From Karstenula rhodostoma CBS 690.94 (taxonomy: Eukaryota > Ascomycota > Dothideomycetes > Pleosporales > Didymosphaeriaceae), in contig MU001493.1 in the NCBI GenBank assembly GCA_010093485.1, positions 2,840,937 to 2,904,936 of the forward strand: a DNA stretch of 64,000 nt, written 5' to 3'. The notes beneath the pieces were generated by a model. That model made no database searches and was not told the origin of the DNA. It was given only the letters and a program-made list of their open reading frames with translations. Positions 1 to 15,674 of the stretch are shown in pieces; position 1 is the stretch's first letter; each line of letters begins with the position of its first letter. Position numbers and translations under genes: made by a program.

Positions 1-3000
1 TAGCAACGGATTTCTCCACTCTGGAAACACGAGTACGGGGTGTTGATCACCGCGGATGTCCAGTCTGCAGAATCCTGACAGGGAGGTAATTGCGATACAC
101 CAAGACTGGAGCATGAATCAATGATAGTCTGCCTTTGCTGACAATGATGGCCGTCTTAGGAAATTCTCATCGTCTTCAACCAATAACGGAAGGCTTTTTC
201 TGCTCAATAGCGTTCAGCCTGGAACAGAAGACGCAGAGTGTTTGACATGCCTAGCCCATGCATGCCATGCATCCCTTGCAAATCCAACGGAACCACTCAC
301 AGTAATGGACATTGGCCGAAGTTGACCCGGTGGCACTTTTGATCGTCTTCGATACTCACCTCAAGACATGACGTTGGGCCCCGCATGTCCGCAAATGGAG
401 CGGTGAGAGCAAGCGCGGAAGACGTGATTTTCGTGATGCGGAGAATCCGGTGAAGTACCACCCACCGCTTTCTTCGGAGATTGATCTATGATGGCTGCAT
501 GGGTGAAGTAAGTACAATGATGGCGGGCGAAGTAACCCGTGGAGGCGTCAACGCCCGCGTGCTGTTGTTGACTCCTGGTCAAGGAGGTGCACCTGATGTC
601 GCGATGGAAGTATTTGTCAAAGCTGTCCGCTCGGTGTAAAGGGTTCCAGGCTCCGCAACGGATACATCGTCCAGGCGGACTAAGGAGTAGCGTCCGTACG
701 CCGAATCGCGACGACGCTCCCCACTGCGGGAGGAGATCTTTCTGGATTTGATTGATCGTCTACAAAGAGGAAGATTCCATACTTACTGCGCGTAATTCAA
801 TCCAGAGCAATGAGCGAATTCGATAGCATCGTTACGAATTGGGTGATGTCGGCGAGGTTGACTTGCGCCTGCTCACTACGCAGATCTTTTCACGTCTTGG
901 CATTGTACCAAAACGGCGCTTGTCTCGGCACGGTTGGGAGATCTACCCAATCCGAGGATGTGCAGACGATCATCCGGCACACTTGTTCCGGATGATCGAT
1001 CGGATCAGGGAGTCGTGCAGCATGGACATGATGGTGATGAGCGGTGAACGAGCAGACTCATGGTCCATGATTGAGGATCGCACAGCAGATACTTCATCAG
1101 CCCGGGTAGGGCTTGGGAAGTCCCGTTTATTCGTCGAAAGGGGCGCGTGGCCTCATGCTTCCGTTGTCTGAGGAGGAGAAGATAGGAGGCATCATCGCGT
1201 TCGCATTTAGGTGTGGGGCTGACAAGGGTGATTCGCGTGATTCGAGATCTAACGGCCAGGGTGCTGTATCTTGCGTAAACTTTGATTCCAACTCGAGACT
1301 GCAGGCCGCGAGGTACGCTAAGGCAGCTAGACATTCTGTAACGCTCCCGAAAACGACCGACGGTGACGGTTCCATGGCATCTCTCAGCGACCTACGCCGC
1401 TAGTAGGGACGTTCAAAAACAGTGTAATGCGTGCCCCACGAAGAGGTTGGGACGGGCCAGGGCGCAATCGAGCATCGCACCTATCTACTCTGCTGTCATA
1501 AGGATGCTTTCAAATTGTTCGTGATGCAAAGACCCAAGCACATCGAAGCCGGCCACTAGCTAACGACTGCCAAATGCAGGAGCGGAAATTACAGACCTTG
1601 CATACGGGGGAAAAGGTTTGTGCCGCGGGAATTTGGCGGGTAGATGAGAAGGGGCTAGCTGAGGGTGCCATTGGATCGGGATGATGCGGGATGCGCTCGG
1701 TAATCTGAATCGACGTCGATCGAAGCTGGGGTCCCCTGTGCCCTTTGCTCTAGCCGCCTTTTGTTTTTGGCGCGGGAATCTGTGACGCCCGAGTTACATC
1801 TATGTACAACCTCCTTGTCGGGTGCAAGCAGCGTGGCGTCTCTGTGAATTCGGAATCTTCCATGGCTCGCAAAATCTATGTCAAAGGATCAAAGATGTTC
1901 TTCTTCTGCTCGTAACATCTTGTCGACGCTCCGTGAATAGATCTCGCTTGCCCTCGTCGTTTAGCTTGGCACTCTCGAATGGATGGAGTTATACATCGGC
2001 GTCTCCCGAGGCGGAAAAAAAAAAAGGATCCTGGTCGTGTGGATCGAGTAGGGGCACCAACGTCGCCGACCTGCCATACCTGCTTTGGACGTACAGCGTT
2101 TAGTACGGCAGCCACGACAGCTGCGTCAACGACCGGGACCGTTTTCGTTACACTCGACCGGAGCCATTTTGGCTTCTTTGCAAGTTTTAAGAGGGATACC
2201 ATGGTTGCCCGCTACCATTCGTTAGGCTATGAAACCCAAAACACCCTCTTGCAGCATCCTCATCAAGACGGGGATTGCACATGAAGGCATGTCCTTGTGG
2301 AAAAGCATGCTGGCCGCAGGGCTATCTTCGGTAGCTGGACAATGGATGGGATCCGAGACGGAGCCTGCGCACTGCTCTGCTACCGTGAGGCCTTTGATCA
2401 CTCTAATGCATGCGCGGGAACTGGCAAGCATCATGGAAGCGTGTTTGTGCGACTCCGAGGATCCTCGGGCGCGCACCACCCAGATGTTGGATTGTTGTCG
2501 CACAGCACGGGGACGAGCAACACCTTTTGGCTCTTGCCATGCATGAGGCATCTGGTACACAATCAAACATGAGGCCGGTGGGCTGAAGGATGCTCAGACA
2601 TGCGAGCGGCCACGACAGCAGCCACATGTGGATCGCTGGAACAACCCGTTAGTCCCGACGGCGGGGAACGGCGCATGGACGGTTGCTTTGTGTCCTGTCA
2701 TCATTCCGTCTCAGCTGACACGGACCGGTCGCAAAACCAACGAACCTAAGAGTAGGATGCAGTAGATTTGGAGTGCTGCAGCCAACGTCGTGGCGGTGGA
2801 GAAACGGTGACAGGTGGAAATGACAAGCTGTGTGTTGTGAGCGGCACAACCCCCACCCATCTCGCGCGCAAGGGAGCTGTCAGGAACAGTGCCCTACATA
2901 CGGCGCTTTTGGTCCCAGCGGCTGCCGCTCTGGGATTTAGCCGCAAAAGATGGTGCATGAGGCGCTGCTGCCCTTTGCGAGAGAGGCGACTTTTGTGCGC

Positions 3001-5640
3001 TCCTGGATCGGCATGGACACTGCGGGGGACTAGAGAGAGCTGAGACGCATCGTCAACAGAAGATGCAGAGCACCGCCGTAGGCATGAGGCGAGTGCCGGC
3101 AGGCTTGCGCATACACAAGACTGCTTCGGGGGAGGGGTTTGGCGGAAGTGTGCAGTGGTCGTAGCGAAGGGCCCGCCCACCAACAGGCGGCTTCAACGCT
3201 TTCCCCAGCAGCCCGGGACGCTTGACCTGCTTTGGGTAAAACTGACGAGAGCCGTGGCGCGGCTTGCCAGAAGGCTGGGACTCGAACTCCAGGCGGCAGG
3301 GCGCGCGGTGAATTGGCGAACGACGCGGCTGCTTGAGACGAGGGGGACGTTCAGGCTGAAGAGTCTGGCCTGAAACATGTGCGCTGGTGGGCGAGCACGC
3401 GTGGGGAAAGGGCCAGGGGGGCTGCAGGCGTGAGATAGAGGCCAGCCGGAGCACAGTTGGACGTCTATTTTTGCAGCGCGCACATGGGAGATGGGATGGG
3501 AGGAAGAAGAGGGCACGGGGCCCCGGGCAGGCAGGTGTCGAGATACGAGGGCAGCGGGCAGCGGGCAGCGGGCAGCCAGCAGCAGTCGAGCATGTCCGGG
3601 CTTCGCCTGGCAGGCCCGCTTCGGGCAGCAGCGTGCAGCGGCGCTGGAGCTGGACTGACGAGGACAGACGAGGCCAGACGAGGGCGAGGCGTGGGTGTGG
3701 TGGGTGTGGTGGGTGGTGAATGTCATTAGGTACCGAGCAGGTCCCCAAGTCACGAGCAGAGTCCAGCGAGTGTGGCTGGACGGCGCTTGCCAAACGGGTG
3801 TCTCGTCTCGTCATCGCCCAAAGCGGCAGCCGCACGCCACACGGTGCGGAGGCTAGCGGCCAGCTATTTGTGTTCGTGTCGCGCCTGCTGATTGGCCACG
3901 GTCGCTGACTCAGCACCTCCTCGCTGCCAGCACTGCATCATCCCGACTGCGCAGACGCAAACCACTCCCGCCCTCGCCCGCCGCCCGCCCGATCGGTGCC
4001 AGCCAAGGCATCAACGGCTGTCTCCAACTGCAGTCCTCGCCGACGACGAGAGCTGAGCGCAGCACCGTCCCAGACGTCGCTGCTCACCCTCTGGCACCGC
4101 AGCGCGCGCCGTCGCCGATGGCCTGCGAGAGACGCTGTCCACCGACCGGGCTGGGCGAGCCCGCAAAGGCCGCCAGGCCGCCAAGCTCTCACCTCGCCGA
4201 CCTCGCCGACCTGTCCATGGGCTCGATGATCGCTATCTGGCGCTTGGTCCGCTCACCAGCCTCAGCACCGTTTGATCGACCACGGCCCTGTCGAACCCCC
4301 AACAGCGACGAACGCAGTGGTGACGCGGTTCCTAACGTGCGTCGCGCAGGCACATGTTTGGAACTGCTGCCTCTGCCACTGCTCCGCTTGGGCCATCTCA
4401 AGCCCGTGGCTCGCACTGACGACTGCCTGAGGTTCCAAGAGGTCGCCGCCATCTGGCTTCGGAATCTATGTACACAGTAGGGACGTCTAAGGAATCGCCA
4501 GTCGCGGCGGCCTGGACAGAGAGGCTCGCACGGAGATGCACATTCCCGACCGCTTGCAGCAGGCCCTATGCATGGTCCCGCGCAACCTGGCCTCTCCACC
4601 ATCCACCACATCGGTTCGCATTCGCAATTGTAATGTTCAATAAACACACCGCTGCCAGACGGCGAACTTGCCCCGGCAGTGGATGGGCCAGCACCCGTGA
4701 GATGAATGGTATGCCATCCGGGCCCTGGACCCTGGCACCTGTCGATCAACAGCGGCTGGCTGAAGCGCTTGGTGCGGGCGTGTCTGGTTTTACATAGACA
4801 TGGGGGAGCAAGCCGCCGAGGTGGGGATATTGGATATTGGTGTGCCAGCTTCGTGACTGATGTCCTGAATCGGCGTATCTGATGAGCACCGCCATACCTA
4901 CTATGGGAGTGCGCGACGGCCAACCCGCCAGGGCTACCCCAGCGTTTTGACCCTGCTGGGGGGCGACCAGGTTGCGCGAGAGAGTGGGTCATGCTGGGAT
5001 GTGGCTGCTGCGTAGTCGAGCAAGCGTGCAAGGGAAGCATTTGGCCTGAGCCGGAAAAGCAGCGTTTGCGAGCGAGCCTTTCTTTTTCTCCCGTGCAGAA
5101 GCGGCCCAGCGCGCGCCAAAAAGCCATGCCATGATGTGCTACAAGGGCAGAAGCACAAATTCCGGCGATCTGGTCCACCGGACTGGGAACAAGCTGGGAC
5201 GCCTGTGCAGCAGCGCGGAGCCAGAGGGCAGCAGATACATTAGTTGCGGGCCATCGCGTTGCTCATCACCTTGGTAGCGTACGCACCCGTCTCTCACCAA
5301 GGCCTCATCTATCTCCAGATCGCCCACTCAGCGCTCGCGCCACAGACACTCTTAAGCTAGACATCCCAGTACCGCATGATGCCCCCTACCCTTTTCTGAG
5401 CTCTCCCACCATCGCCTTAGCCGCATCGTTCAAAACAGGAAGTCTCCCACTAAGTCTTCCGACCAAGTCATCATCCGCTATTCGTGGTTACGGCACTGGC
5501 TGTCCGCGGTTGCAGTATATACTCTTCAGGAACCCGCTGTAGTTCGTTTGGTCCGCTACCGCTGGTTCTCATCCACCCACAATTCAACGGCACGTAACTG
5601 ACGCCACGATACCCTCTACCACCGTCCCTCCCCAACCAAG
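1..5640. other. Gene-free GC-rich region upstream of flbD-like gene
   Basis: No coding region is convincing here. Open frames of up to about 330 codons exist on both strands (for example 3053-3916 and 4189-5178 on the minus strand), but they are rich in Arg/Pro/Ala/Ser, overlap in several frames and show no domain, which is what GC-rich non-coding DNA gives by chance. Simple repeats include a GGGCAGC heptamer run near 3548-3580 and a GGGTGTGGT-type run near 3690-3720. From about 5350 the plus strand becomes pyrimidine-rich, as expected of a fungal promoter and 5' leader for the gene at 5814. Confidence 0.5.
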
Positions 5641-5765
5641 GTATGTCTTCTTCCTCTCCATCTCTCTTTACCAACAACCTCTCTTCATCAAAGCCCTATT
5701 CTTCATCAAAACCCTATTCTCCATAGCCCTTCCCTATATTAACCACCTCCGATGTGCTCGCTAAG
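5641..5765 (+). other. Probable 5' UTR intron of the flbD-like gene
   Basis: The stretch begins with a consensus donor (GTATGT) directly after a pyrimidine-rich leader and ends in a GCTAAG acceptor, with a pyrimidine-rich body. It lies 48 nt upstream of the start codon at 5814. Inference from splice consensus only. Confidence 0.4.
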
Positions 5766-5813
5766 AGGAGCCAAGTTTGAGTGCGAACGTGGGCTGATCC
5801 GAGCAGTTTCAAC

Positions 5814-7025
5814 ATGGTAGCTCACCGTCGCGGTCCTTGGTCGCAACATGAGGACCGCTATCTCATCGAGCTCGTGGGCCGAAACGGCCCGCACAACTGG
5901 GTTCGAATCTCACAAGAAATCACCACGCGATCACCAAAGCAGTGTCGGGAAAGATATCACCAAAATCTCAAGCCTTCGCTCAACCACGAGCCCATTTCCC
6001 AGGAAGAAGGAGAACTTATCGAGAAGTTGGTCGCCGACATGGGCAAGAGATGGGCTGAGATCGCACGGAGACTGCAAGGCCGCAGTGATAACGCCGTTAA
6101 GAACTGGTGGAATGGTGGACAGAACCGCAGAAAGCGCAACCCCGAGCGTGATCAGCCCTCTCACCCGCAAATGCACCACCCGCAGGCCGCATACCACTAC
6201 CCCGCAGTAGCACATCCTGCTCACCACGAGGATGAAGCACATCGTCTGTCTTACTCGTCGTCGCGCCGGGCCTCGCTCAATCCTCCGATGCATTCTCCTC
6301 ATGCGCTCAAGCTTCCTCAACCCCAGGGTTTCGAACCTTATGCCGGCACGCGGCCAGCACCACTACAACTCCAGTCGTATCCCTCACACACAGCGCGGGG
6401 GCGTGGGATCGAGACACCCATGCCGTCGCCTTCGGGCTACTCAATCGTCTCGGCAGATGGTGCGCCTTCACTGATCACGGACACGGGCTCAGAGTCACGC
6501 TCACCCCGTGGTGCAGCCTCTCCTCTCGACCTTACTCTTGCTCCTCTGGTCGGTAGCAGGGAGGAGCGTAGAAATTCATGCACTAGATATCTCCCTCACA
6601 TGGGTTTTGCTAGTGAGGATGACGACCACACTTCGTACGATCACCGCCGCGGCTCTGTCCAGCTCCCACCTCTTGTCGGTGCCGAGAACAGAACTTTGAC
6701 TCCTTTCAGAGAGCCTGTTTCGAAGCAAGTGTATAGAGCCGAACGACCGCAGCTACTCACCAAACCTACGCATCAGCTCGTCCACCACCACTCCCTTCCC
6801 TACTCAGCGCCACTCCCCGAACAACGACCACTACCCCATTTCGCCACGCTTGCGGAATCAGGCCGGGTCCCGCTGCCTTCCCCGATGAACACAAGCCCGT
6901 CTTCAAGGCATCTTCCGTCGCCCTTTTCTCGCGCGGTACAACCGACTGAAACACGCAGCGCGCCTGTTTCGCCACAGGACAAGGCTCAAGACAAGCGCAT
7001 GGACCTCCGCTCCCTTGTGCTGTGA
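5814..7025 (+). CDS. flbD: FlbD/Rca1-type Myb transcription factor
   Basis: A 403-residue nuclear DNA-binding protein without introns in its coding part. Residues about 4-105 hold two Myb (SANT) repeats: RRGPWSQHEDRYLIELV..NW opens repeat 1, SPKQCRERYHQNLKP closes it, and repeat 2 ends in RSDNAVKNWWNG. This wording is that of the FlbD/Rca1 proteins of filamentous ascomycetes, which control the start of conidiophore development in Aspergillus. The rest is low-complexity, rich in Pro, Ser and His, as usual for the family, and ends in a basic-hydrophobic tail. The ATG at 5814 was chosen because the Myb repeat begins four codons later; the frame is open 11 codons further upstream but contains only a GTG. 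The gene sits alone between two long gene-free regions, which fits a developmentally regulated factor with large flanking control regions (inference). Confidence 0.9.
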   Translation: MVAHRRGPWSQHEDRYLIELVGRNGPHNWVRISQEITTRSPKQCRERYHQNLKPSLNHEPISQEEGELIEKLVADMGKRWAEIARRLQGRSDNAVKNWWNGGQNRRKRNPERDQPSHPQMHHPQAAYHYPAVAHPAHHEDEAHRLSYSSSRRASLNPPMHSPHALKLPQPQGFEPYAGTRPAPLQLQSYPSHTARGRGIETPMPSPSGYSIVSADGAPSLITDTGSESRSPRGAASPLDLTLAPLVGSREERRNSCTRYLPHMGFASEDDDHTSYDHRRGSVQLPPLVGAENRTLTPFREPVSKQVYRAERPQLLTKPTHQLVHHHSLPYSAPLPEQRPLPHFATLAESGRVPLPSPMNTSPSSRHLPSPFSRAVQPTETRSAPVSPQDKAQDKRMDLRSLVL

Positions 7026-10000
7026 TCCTTCGTTCTCCAGGCAGACATTTCCCCTTCATGTTTATACGCAAAGACGTAGTTTTCTCATTGTAATGTCGAC
7101 GCTTCATGTTCACGGCGCACTAGTTTTCGCCAGCAGGCCCCACTTTCATCTCTCGTACCAAGGTTCCTCGCATCCCAACGGCTCAGCACTTTGCACCTGG
7201 TTCGACAAGATACCCTCCCGTCCATGTAAATTATTAGGAACAAAAGGAACATTTGGGCGGAAAACTCTTCTGCATCTCCTTTACTCATTCGCTATTCCCC
7301 CGCTGTTTGTCTTTGTCTTTGTTATTGTTGCTGGTTAGCGAGGGCGAGCGAGCGAGTCTTTCCATTGTCAGGCGTTCACCGAGGGGCATAAATGCATATG
7401 CACACGCCAGGGTTCTACGGAGTTTGTTCATCAGGCTGCCCGCTGCCCGCTACCTACCCGGCCTCAGGCTTTGGCCTGGCCTGGCGTCTGGCGTCTGGCG
7501 CCTGGCTTTGAGCATGTACCACTGTCATCAGTTGATCATGTCGCACCAGATCCTACCATACTATTACCATGTACCCCTTGGCGGAGAAATCTAATACCCA
7601 CGCGGCGCAAGCCGCACAGTTCTCGCTCGGGCATACGCGTCCTAGCACTCTTCTGCTGCCCTCCCTGTCAAACTCGACTGAAAGTGAAATGCACACTGGG
7701 GCCGGGGCGTTGCGCCTGGAACCTTGGGACGAGCTGCGCGGCGCGTCACGGGCCCCCGGCCCAACGCTCGTCTCGTCTGCGGCGGTTAGCGAGGCTGGCC
7801 TGGCCTGGCCTGCCCTTGGACTTGGACTTGGACTCCCTCAGCAACGCGCTCGGCGCTCGCGAACCCGGTTCCTAGGGACGTAGCACCGTTGGTTGGCAGC
7901 GGGCAGCTGCAGGCAAGAAGTCGTGCGCAATCGAAGGCTGCCTCGACTGCCAACGGTGGTTGCAGAGGCATAACGCTTCCGGCACGTCTACCGGCTACAG
8001 CACCTACACGACAGCGTTGCGTTACCGCACCTACCAACCATCTCTTCTCCGCCCGCGGTGGATACATGGCTAGAACGGTGCATCTGGGCTCACCTCACCT
8101 TTCAACGCAGACGTTCGGGCTCCGCGACGCAGTTTGCAGCGTGCGCCTCGTGCGTGGCGGCGGTGGGGCGCATGTGAGGCTGGTTCGTTCGGTCGTTCGG
8201 TCGTTCGTAGTCCACCGTTTTGGGACGGGGCGCTAGGCGCGTTCGGGAGGCTGATAGTCGCATTCGTACTCGGGGCACGGTGGTGGGAGTGGTCTCAAGC
8301 GTTTTGGCGCGAGACCAGTGCAGCTCGTTAGGTAAGGAGGGGAAGGCTGCGTGGGTGGCTAGGAGGATGGGAAGGCTCCGGTGACATGACAGGCGTTTAG
8401 GGAGCCGGTGGGCCGAGGGGGAGGCGCCGTGGCATCTCAGCGGTCGGGACGGTGGACGGTGGTGGACGTCGGGAGGGTCCTGGTCAGGTGATGTGCAGCA
8501 GCAGAGCAGAGGGGGCGACGCGAATGCGAGGGTGCTGACTTTACTGTGAAGTTTGAGGTCATGTGGGCAGCGCAGGGGGAGACTCGACTCACGACCCCAC
8601 TCTGCAGCGCAGCACACGCATCGAATGATGCATCCATGCATCTGATTCTCATCTCGTTCAACGGCGGTGCCACGGCCCTACACGGACGGGGTCGCAAATG
8701 ACGCTCGCTCGCGGCAGAAGAAAAAAAAAACGTGGCAAGCGGCGTCCGTGCAGGGCGGCCGTTATTGCACGCGCCGCGCGCCTGCATGGCATGAGCAGGG
8801 CATGGGCATGGCATGGAACGTTGGCAATCGATGCGCATCCCGTCGTCTGTTCCGCGGACCGCGACACAGGACCGTGGAGTGGGCCACCGACAGGCGACGC
8901 CGACAGGGCTGGTGGAATTCTGAGGGCGCTAGCACAAGACTGCCGCGTTGGGCTTGGGGCCCGCTGCTTTGGGGGCCGCGCAAGGGGAGAGAGAGGAGGG
9001 GGGATGCGTGCTGGGATGGAATCGAGTCGAGGGCGATTCAGGGCGTGCCGACGACTGGGTGTCGAGGCTTCGATTGCTCCTTGCCCGCGCTGCATCCTCT
9101 CGCCTGCGGTAGACGGTTTCGTGGGCCCATCATGACCATGCCCTTCCTTTGCTCGCCCGTCAGCGCTTGGTCCGCGGGCCTGGCTAGTGCAGAGCGACAC
9201 TCCACCGAGGCGGCGTGCAGCCTGACTGACTGGTGGAGCGCCGGGGCGTTGGGAGGCGCAAAGCAATCGGGCCAAGTGTACGCCGGTGAGGAGGCCGCCG
9301 TGGGTTGGGGGCTGCAGAAAGCCGTTGGGTGTGCTCCAGACGTCGTCTCTGTCGGGACGTAGGATGCAGCCTAGCCGTCTCGTCTACGCCAGCGCGCAAA
9401 GGGCGCGTGTCGACTGCAAGTGTTTGCCTCTTTTCGCCCTCTTCATCACGCGTCGTGCTGCAGCCTGCCATCTCATACGAGGCCCTACTGTGCTTCCCCT
9501 GCCAATCTCCGTGTCCAAACATGACACCAACCATGACTGCGTCGTCGTCTGCCTGCTCGACGGGCCCTGCACGCTGCGTGGCCGTCTGCATCTGCAGGGC
9601 GTCTCGTAGCCTGGGACAACGGCGTCTGTGTCTCCGCCAGCTGTCGCGCGGGCGTCTTGCCGGGGTGTGCTCGTCGATATGCGTGCACGTAAGGGGAGGG
9701 AGGAAGGGTAGAGCGCGGGGAAGAGAGCCTGGGAGCCATGGACCGTGGCATGGCAGCAACACCGCATCGATGCCTTGCGACATTATGGCAGGACATCAGA
9801 CCAGCCCAGCGCTGCCGCCGCCATCGGTGAGGGCCCGACGAGCGTCTTCTCGCGTGGCAGCTGCAAGCCACCTGAGACACGGCTCCTAAATTAACGCTGA
9901 AGGAGCATCTGAATCACGACCCTCCGACCCTCCGGGCCCAGATGCCATGCCATGTCACGTGCCGCGTCTGGTAGGTAGTTGCCCCGAGCTTCCCTGCACA

Positions 10001-10214
10001 ACCGCCGATCAAACGCCGTTACCATTAGGCGAGCAGCCTCACCTGCGGACCTTCGTTGACGTCGCTCGTCGGAAGAGGGGCACGTCGCATCCTTCGGGCT
10101 ACTGCACTCACGCAAACCTTGTCTCTTTATTTCACCTGCGGCTGCTCGCTTTCGCTTTCTTTGCATGTCGCCGTCGCTGAGCCGTGTGCCGACTCGTGGT
10201 GGGTGAGCCCGCAG
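7026..10214. other. Gene-free GC-rich region between flbD-like gene and MTC6
   Basis: About 3.2 kb with no recognised gene. Overlapping open frames on both strands between 8100 and 9890 encode Arg/Pro/Ala-rich peptides without domains. Short tandem repeats are visible: TTCGGTCG units near 8190-8212, GGCCT and CTTGGA units near 7795-7830, and CATGGGCATGG-like units near 8785-8815. The first few hundred bases are presumably the 3' UTR of the flbD-like gene, and the last few hundred the promoter of MTC6. Confidence 0.5.
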
Positions 10215-12580
10215 ATGGCCGACTCGCTGTATGTCCCGGATCCGGTGGCGCAGGACACGCTGGTGCAGCCTTGGGACGAGGCGTTCCGGGTACGTACGAT
10301 GCACGTTGCGAACTCCTTCCTTGCGGGCAGGAAAGCCGTGGACATGCTCGCTGGTGTTTGATGGCGTCATGATGCTCAGGGGCTGCATGGTTGTACAGCA
10401 GCAACCAATCAGTCCGGTCCCCTCGCGTCAGACATCTTGCAAGAAGAGCATACGAACATGCAATGTCAAGAGCTAGAATGGGGACATGGTTGGATCCCTG
10501 GGGACCACTACAACCCGGACATGCTGTAGTCGGTTGCATTTCCATCTATGCAACCTGGGAGCTATCAAACCCATCGACTATACGCGTAAACATGTAGAAT
10601 ATCTTCTAACATCTTCTACAGAGCCAGCGTGATGTCGGACTCCTTGTTCCAGTAAACTTCCATACGGTTCCCTTGATATCACTCAGAGCAGCCTGCTTCA
10701 ACAACGGCTTGTACGAGGATGCATCGTTCCAGAAATGTTTCTCCAACTTGCTCGCGGTTGGGCTGCGGAGGTTCGTGGTCGACACGTACTGGGACGCACC
10801 AAGGGGCGAGTGGAGCCTGTGTCCTGCTGAGATACCACCGGCCTCTGCCGCGGGAAGCTCGTCTCCGGTGCCCGTACCAACTTTCACAGCGTCTAGTAGC
10901 TTGAGTTCTACGAGTGCTGGAGTGACTGCGACCATTTCTTTACCAGGGTTCCCCAAACGCCAGGATGCGTCTTCTGCATCGAGTTCTGCATCGGGGATAT
11001 CGAGCATCGGGTTTTCCTCAGTGTCCTCTCTCGCATCTGCATCAGCATCCTCATCAGGCTCGTCAAGCGTGGGCTCTTCTACGTCGTCCACCAGCGCGAC
11101 TTCCTCCCCTCCAGTTGCTGCCCCAGAGCAAGCAGGCGAGGTCATCTTCCAGCTAGGGAGCTACAACTGTACCTCCACAATAACGCTCAACTACCTCACC
11201 GGCATTTTCAATGACTTCCTCGAAGCCACCTCAACTACAACTGACGCCTCGTTCACATACCTACTTCTAAACATCCATGCTGCTGCTTCTTGGGAACACC
11301 CAAACGAACCTGCTCAGCAACCTCCCGCCGATCAGCTTCCGGCAGCGGGTAGGCTCCTCAGCGATGCTATGAAAGGAAACTTTTCAGAGGAGCTGTACAC
11401 GCCGTCAAGGCTAGCTGACGACCGCGCGAACCTGGGTAAAACCTGGGACCGGGTGGACAAGGAGAACATGCCGAGAAAGGGCTATTACACGGTAAACGAC
11501 TACGCCAACACAAAGCCCCTGTCCACAGACGACGGATGGCCGACGGAAGCCTATGTCCAGTTCCACCAGTACTTCCGCCTCCTCGCCATCTTCGGCACCG
11601 TCGACCCCCAGATGAGCGGCTACAACCGAACCCTCGACGCAGACACCATCTTCCCCACCGACACCCTTTCCTTCCGCCCCGACGTCTCCTCCTCCTCCCC
11701 AGGAGACCCACCATCCGGCTGCCTCTTCAACGCCTCCGCCTCCACCCTCACCGCCGAAACAAACTCCTCCTTCGCCCTCGCCCTAGTCCCATCCACCCTC
11801 TCCGTCCCCACAAACCCCAACCTCACCTCCCCACTCCCCGCCATCGCAAACCTCACCGCCTGCGGCCTCTCCCCCTTCCTCAACCACTCCCTCTCCCCCG
11901 CCAACACCACCGCCGCCACAAACCCCCTCCCCTACGCCGCCCTCACCCACTCCTACCTCTGGACCTGGGCCCCAGGCGAGCCCCTCAACGCCACCGACCC
12001 CACCGCCCCCGGCGCAACAGGCAACCGCTGCGCCGCCGCCTCCACCACCGGCACCCACCCGGGCCGCTGGCACGTCGTAGACTGCACGACGCGGCTGCGC
12101 GTCGCCTGCCAGGACCCCTCCGCCCCCTACGCCTGGTCCCTCTCCCCGCGCGAAGCCACCTATGACACCGCCGCCTCCGCATGCAGCGCGCCCGCGAAAT
12201 TCTCCGTCCCCCACACCCCCCTGGAAAACGCCCACCTCCTCGCTGCCGCCCTCGCAACAAATCAAAATCCAAATCCAAATCCAAATACGAATACGAATAC
12301 GAATACGAATACAACCGCCTCCTCGGTCCTCCTCAACCTCAACAGCGTCGACGTCGCCGACTGCTGGGTCGCGTCGCCAAACGGCACGTGTCCGTACCGC
12401 GCGCCTAGCGATACCGACCAGACGCGCATCGTCGTCGTGCCCACCGTGGCCGCGGTTCTCATCTTCGTGTGCGCCGCGCTGACCTTCTTCGTCAAGTGTG
12501 CGAGTAATCGGCGCGAGGATAAGAGGGGGCGGCGGAGGACGACCGTCGGCGGGTGGGAGTATGAGGGGGTGCCTAGTTAG
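10215..12580 (+). CDS. MTC6: MTC6-like membrane glycoprotein
   Basis: Predicted 677-residue protein from two exons, 10215-10289 and 10622-12580. The joint restores the family hallmark SQRDVGLLVPVNF, followed by ISLRAACFNNGLYE and a conserved FRRFVVDVYWD-like block (here LRRFVVDTYWDAPRGEW). Mtc6 proteins are single-pass membrane proteins linked in yeast to telomere capping and cold tolerance; the molecular role is not established. The middle (about residues 90-180) is Ser-rich, and many N-x-S/T sites suggest a glycosylated lumenal or extracellular part. One membrane segment lies near the C-terminus (VVVPTVAAVLIFVCAALTFF), followed by a short basic tail. The donor is GTACGT and the acceptor follows TTCTAAC, both consensus. 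The intron, 332 nt, is long for this window. A hexanucleotide run at 12258-12312 encodes an Asn-Pro/Asn-Thr repeat. The gene is convergent with MCM3, with about 330 bp between stops. Confidence 0.85.
12258..12312 (+). repeat. In-frame hexanucleotide microsatellite in MTC6
   Basis: Consecutive AAATCC-type units are followed by AATACG-type units. Translated in frame they give alternating Asn-Pro then Asn-Thr pairs, just before the membrane segment of MTC6. Because the unit is six bases, length changes keep the frame, so the tract may vary between strains. Confidence 0.85.
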
Positions 12581-12912
12581 ATGGGGTGGATGGGGTGGGG
12601 AAGGCGGTGTGTGAGCCGTGGCGTGTATGATGGATGTGTGGCTTGTGATGAGAGTGGTGGATGCATGGATGGGTGGATGGGCGGGGGAAGTGTATGTTAC
12701 CATGCATGTCTGACGAGCCGTTACCCATGCTGCTACGGCTGTCGTTGTACAAACAAACACTGTATATACAATACAATCCACGAAACCGCAATTCCCACGT
12801 CATGCGGTAGAGCCAGACAGTGCAGTGTAGTCCGTGTTTGCAACGCAAGACGAGGTAGGTATCTGTAAGCGACGAAACGACTCCATACTCCCCACCCAGC
12901 ACCGAGCGCAAC

Positions 12913-15674
<2,762 letters not shown>

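Noticed and set aside
3053..3916. Minus-strand frame of 287 codons (and 4189-5178, 329 codons)
   Set aside because: Arg/Pro/Ser/Cys-rich text without a domain, overlapped by open frames in other phases in GC-rich DNA; no splice or family support.
5890..5915. tRNA-like T-loop (GGGTTCGAATCTC)
   Set aside because: It lies inside the Myb repeat coding sequence and no D arm or anticodon arm surrounds it.
8100..9890. Dense overlapping frames on both strands between the flbD-like gene and MTC6
   Set aside because: Open frames caused by high GC; peptides are low-complexity and unrelated to known families.
11783..12781. Minus-strand frame of 332 codons over MTC6
   Set aside because: Gly/Val-rich mirror of the C/T-rich MTC6 coding strand.
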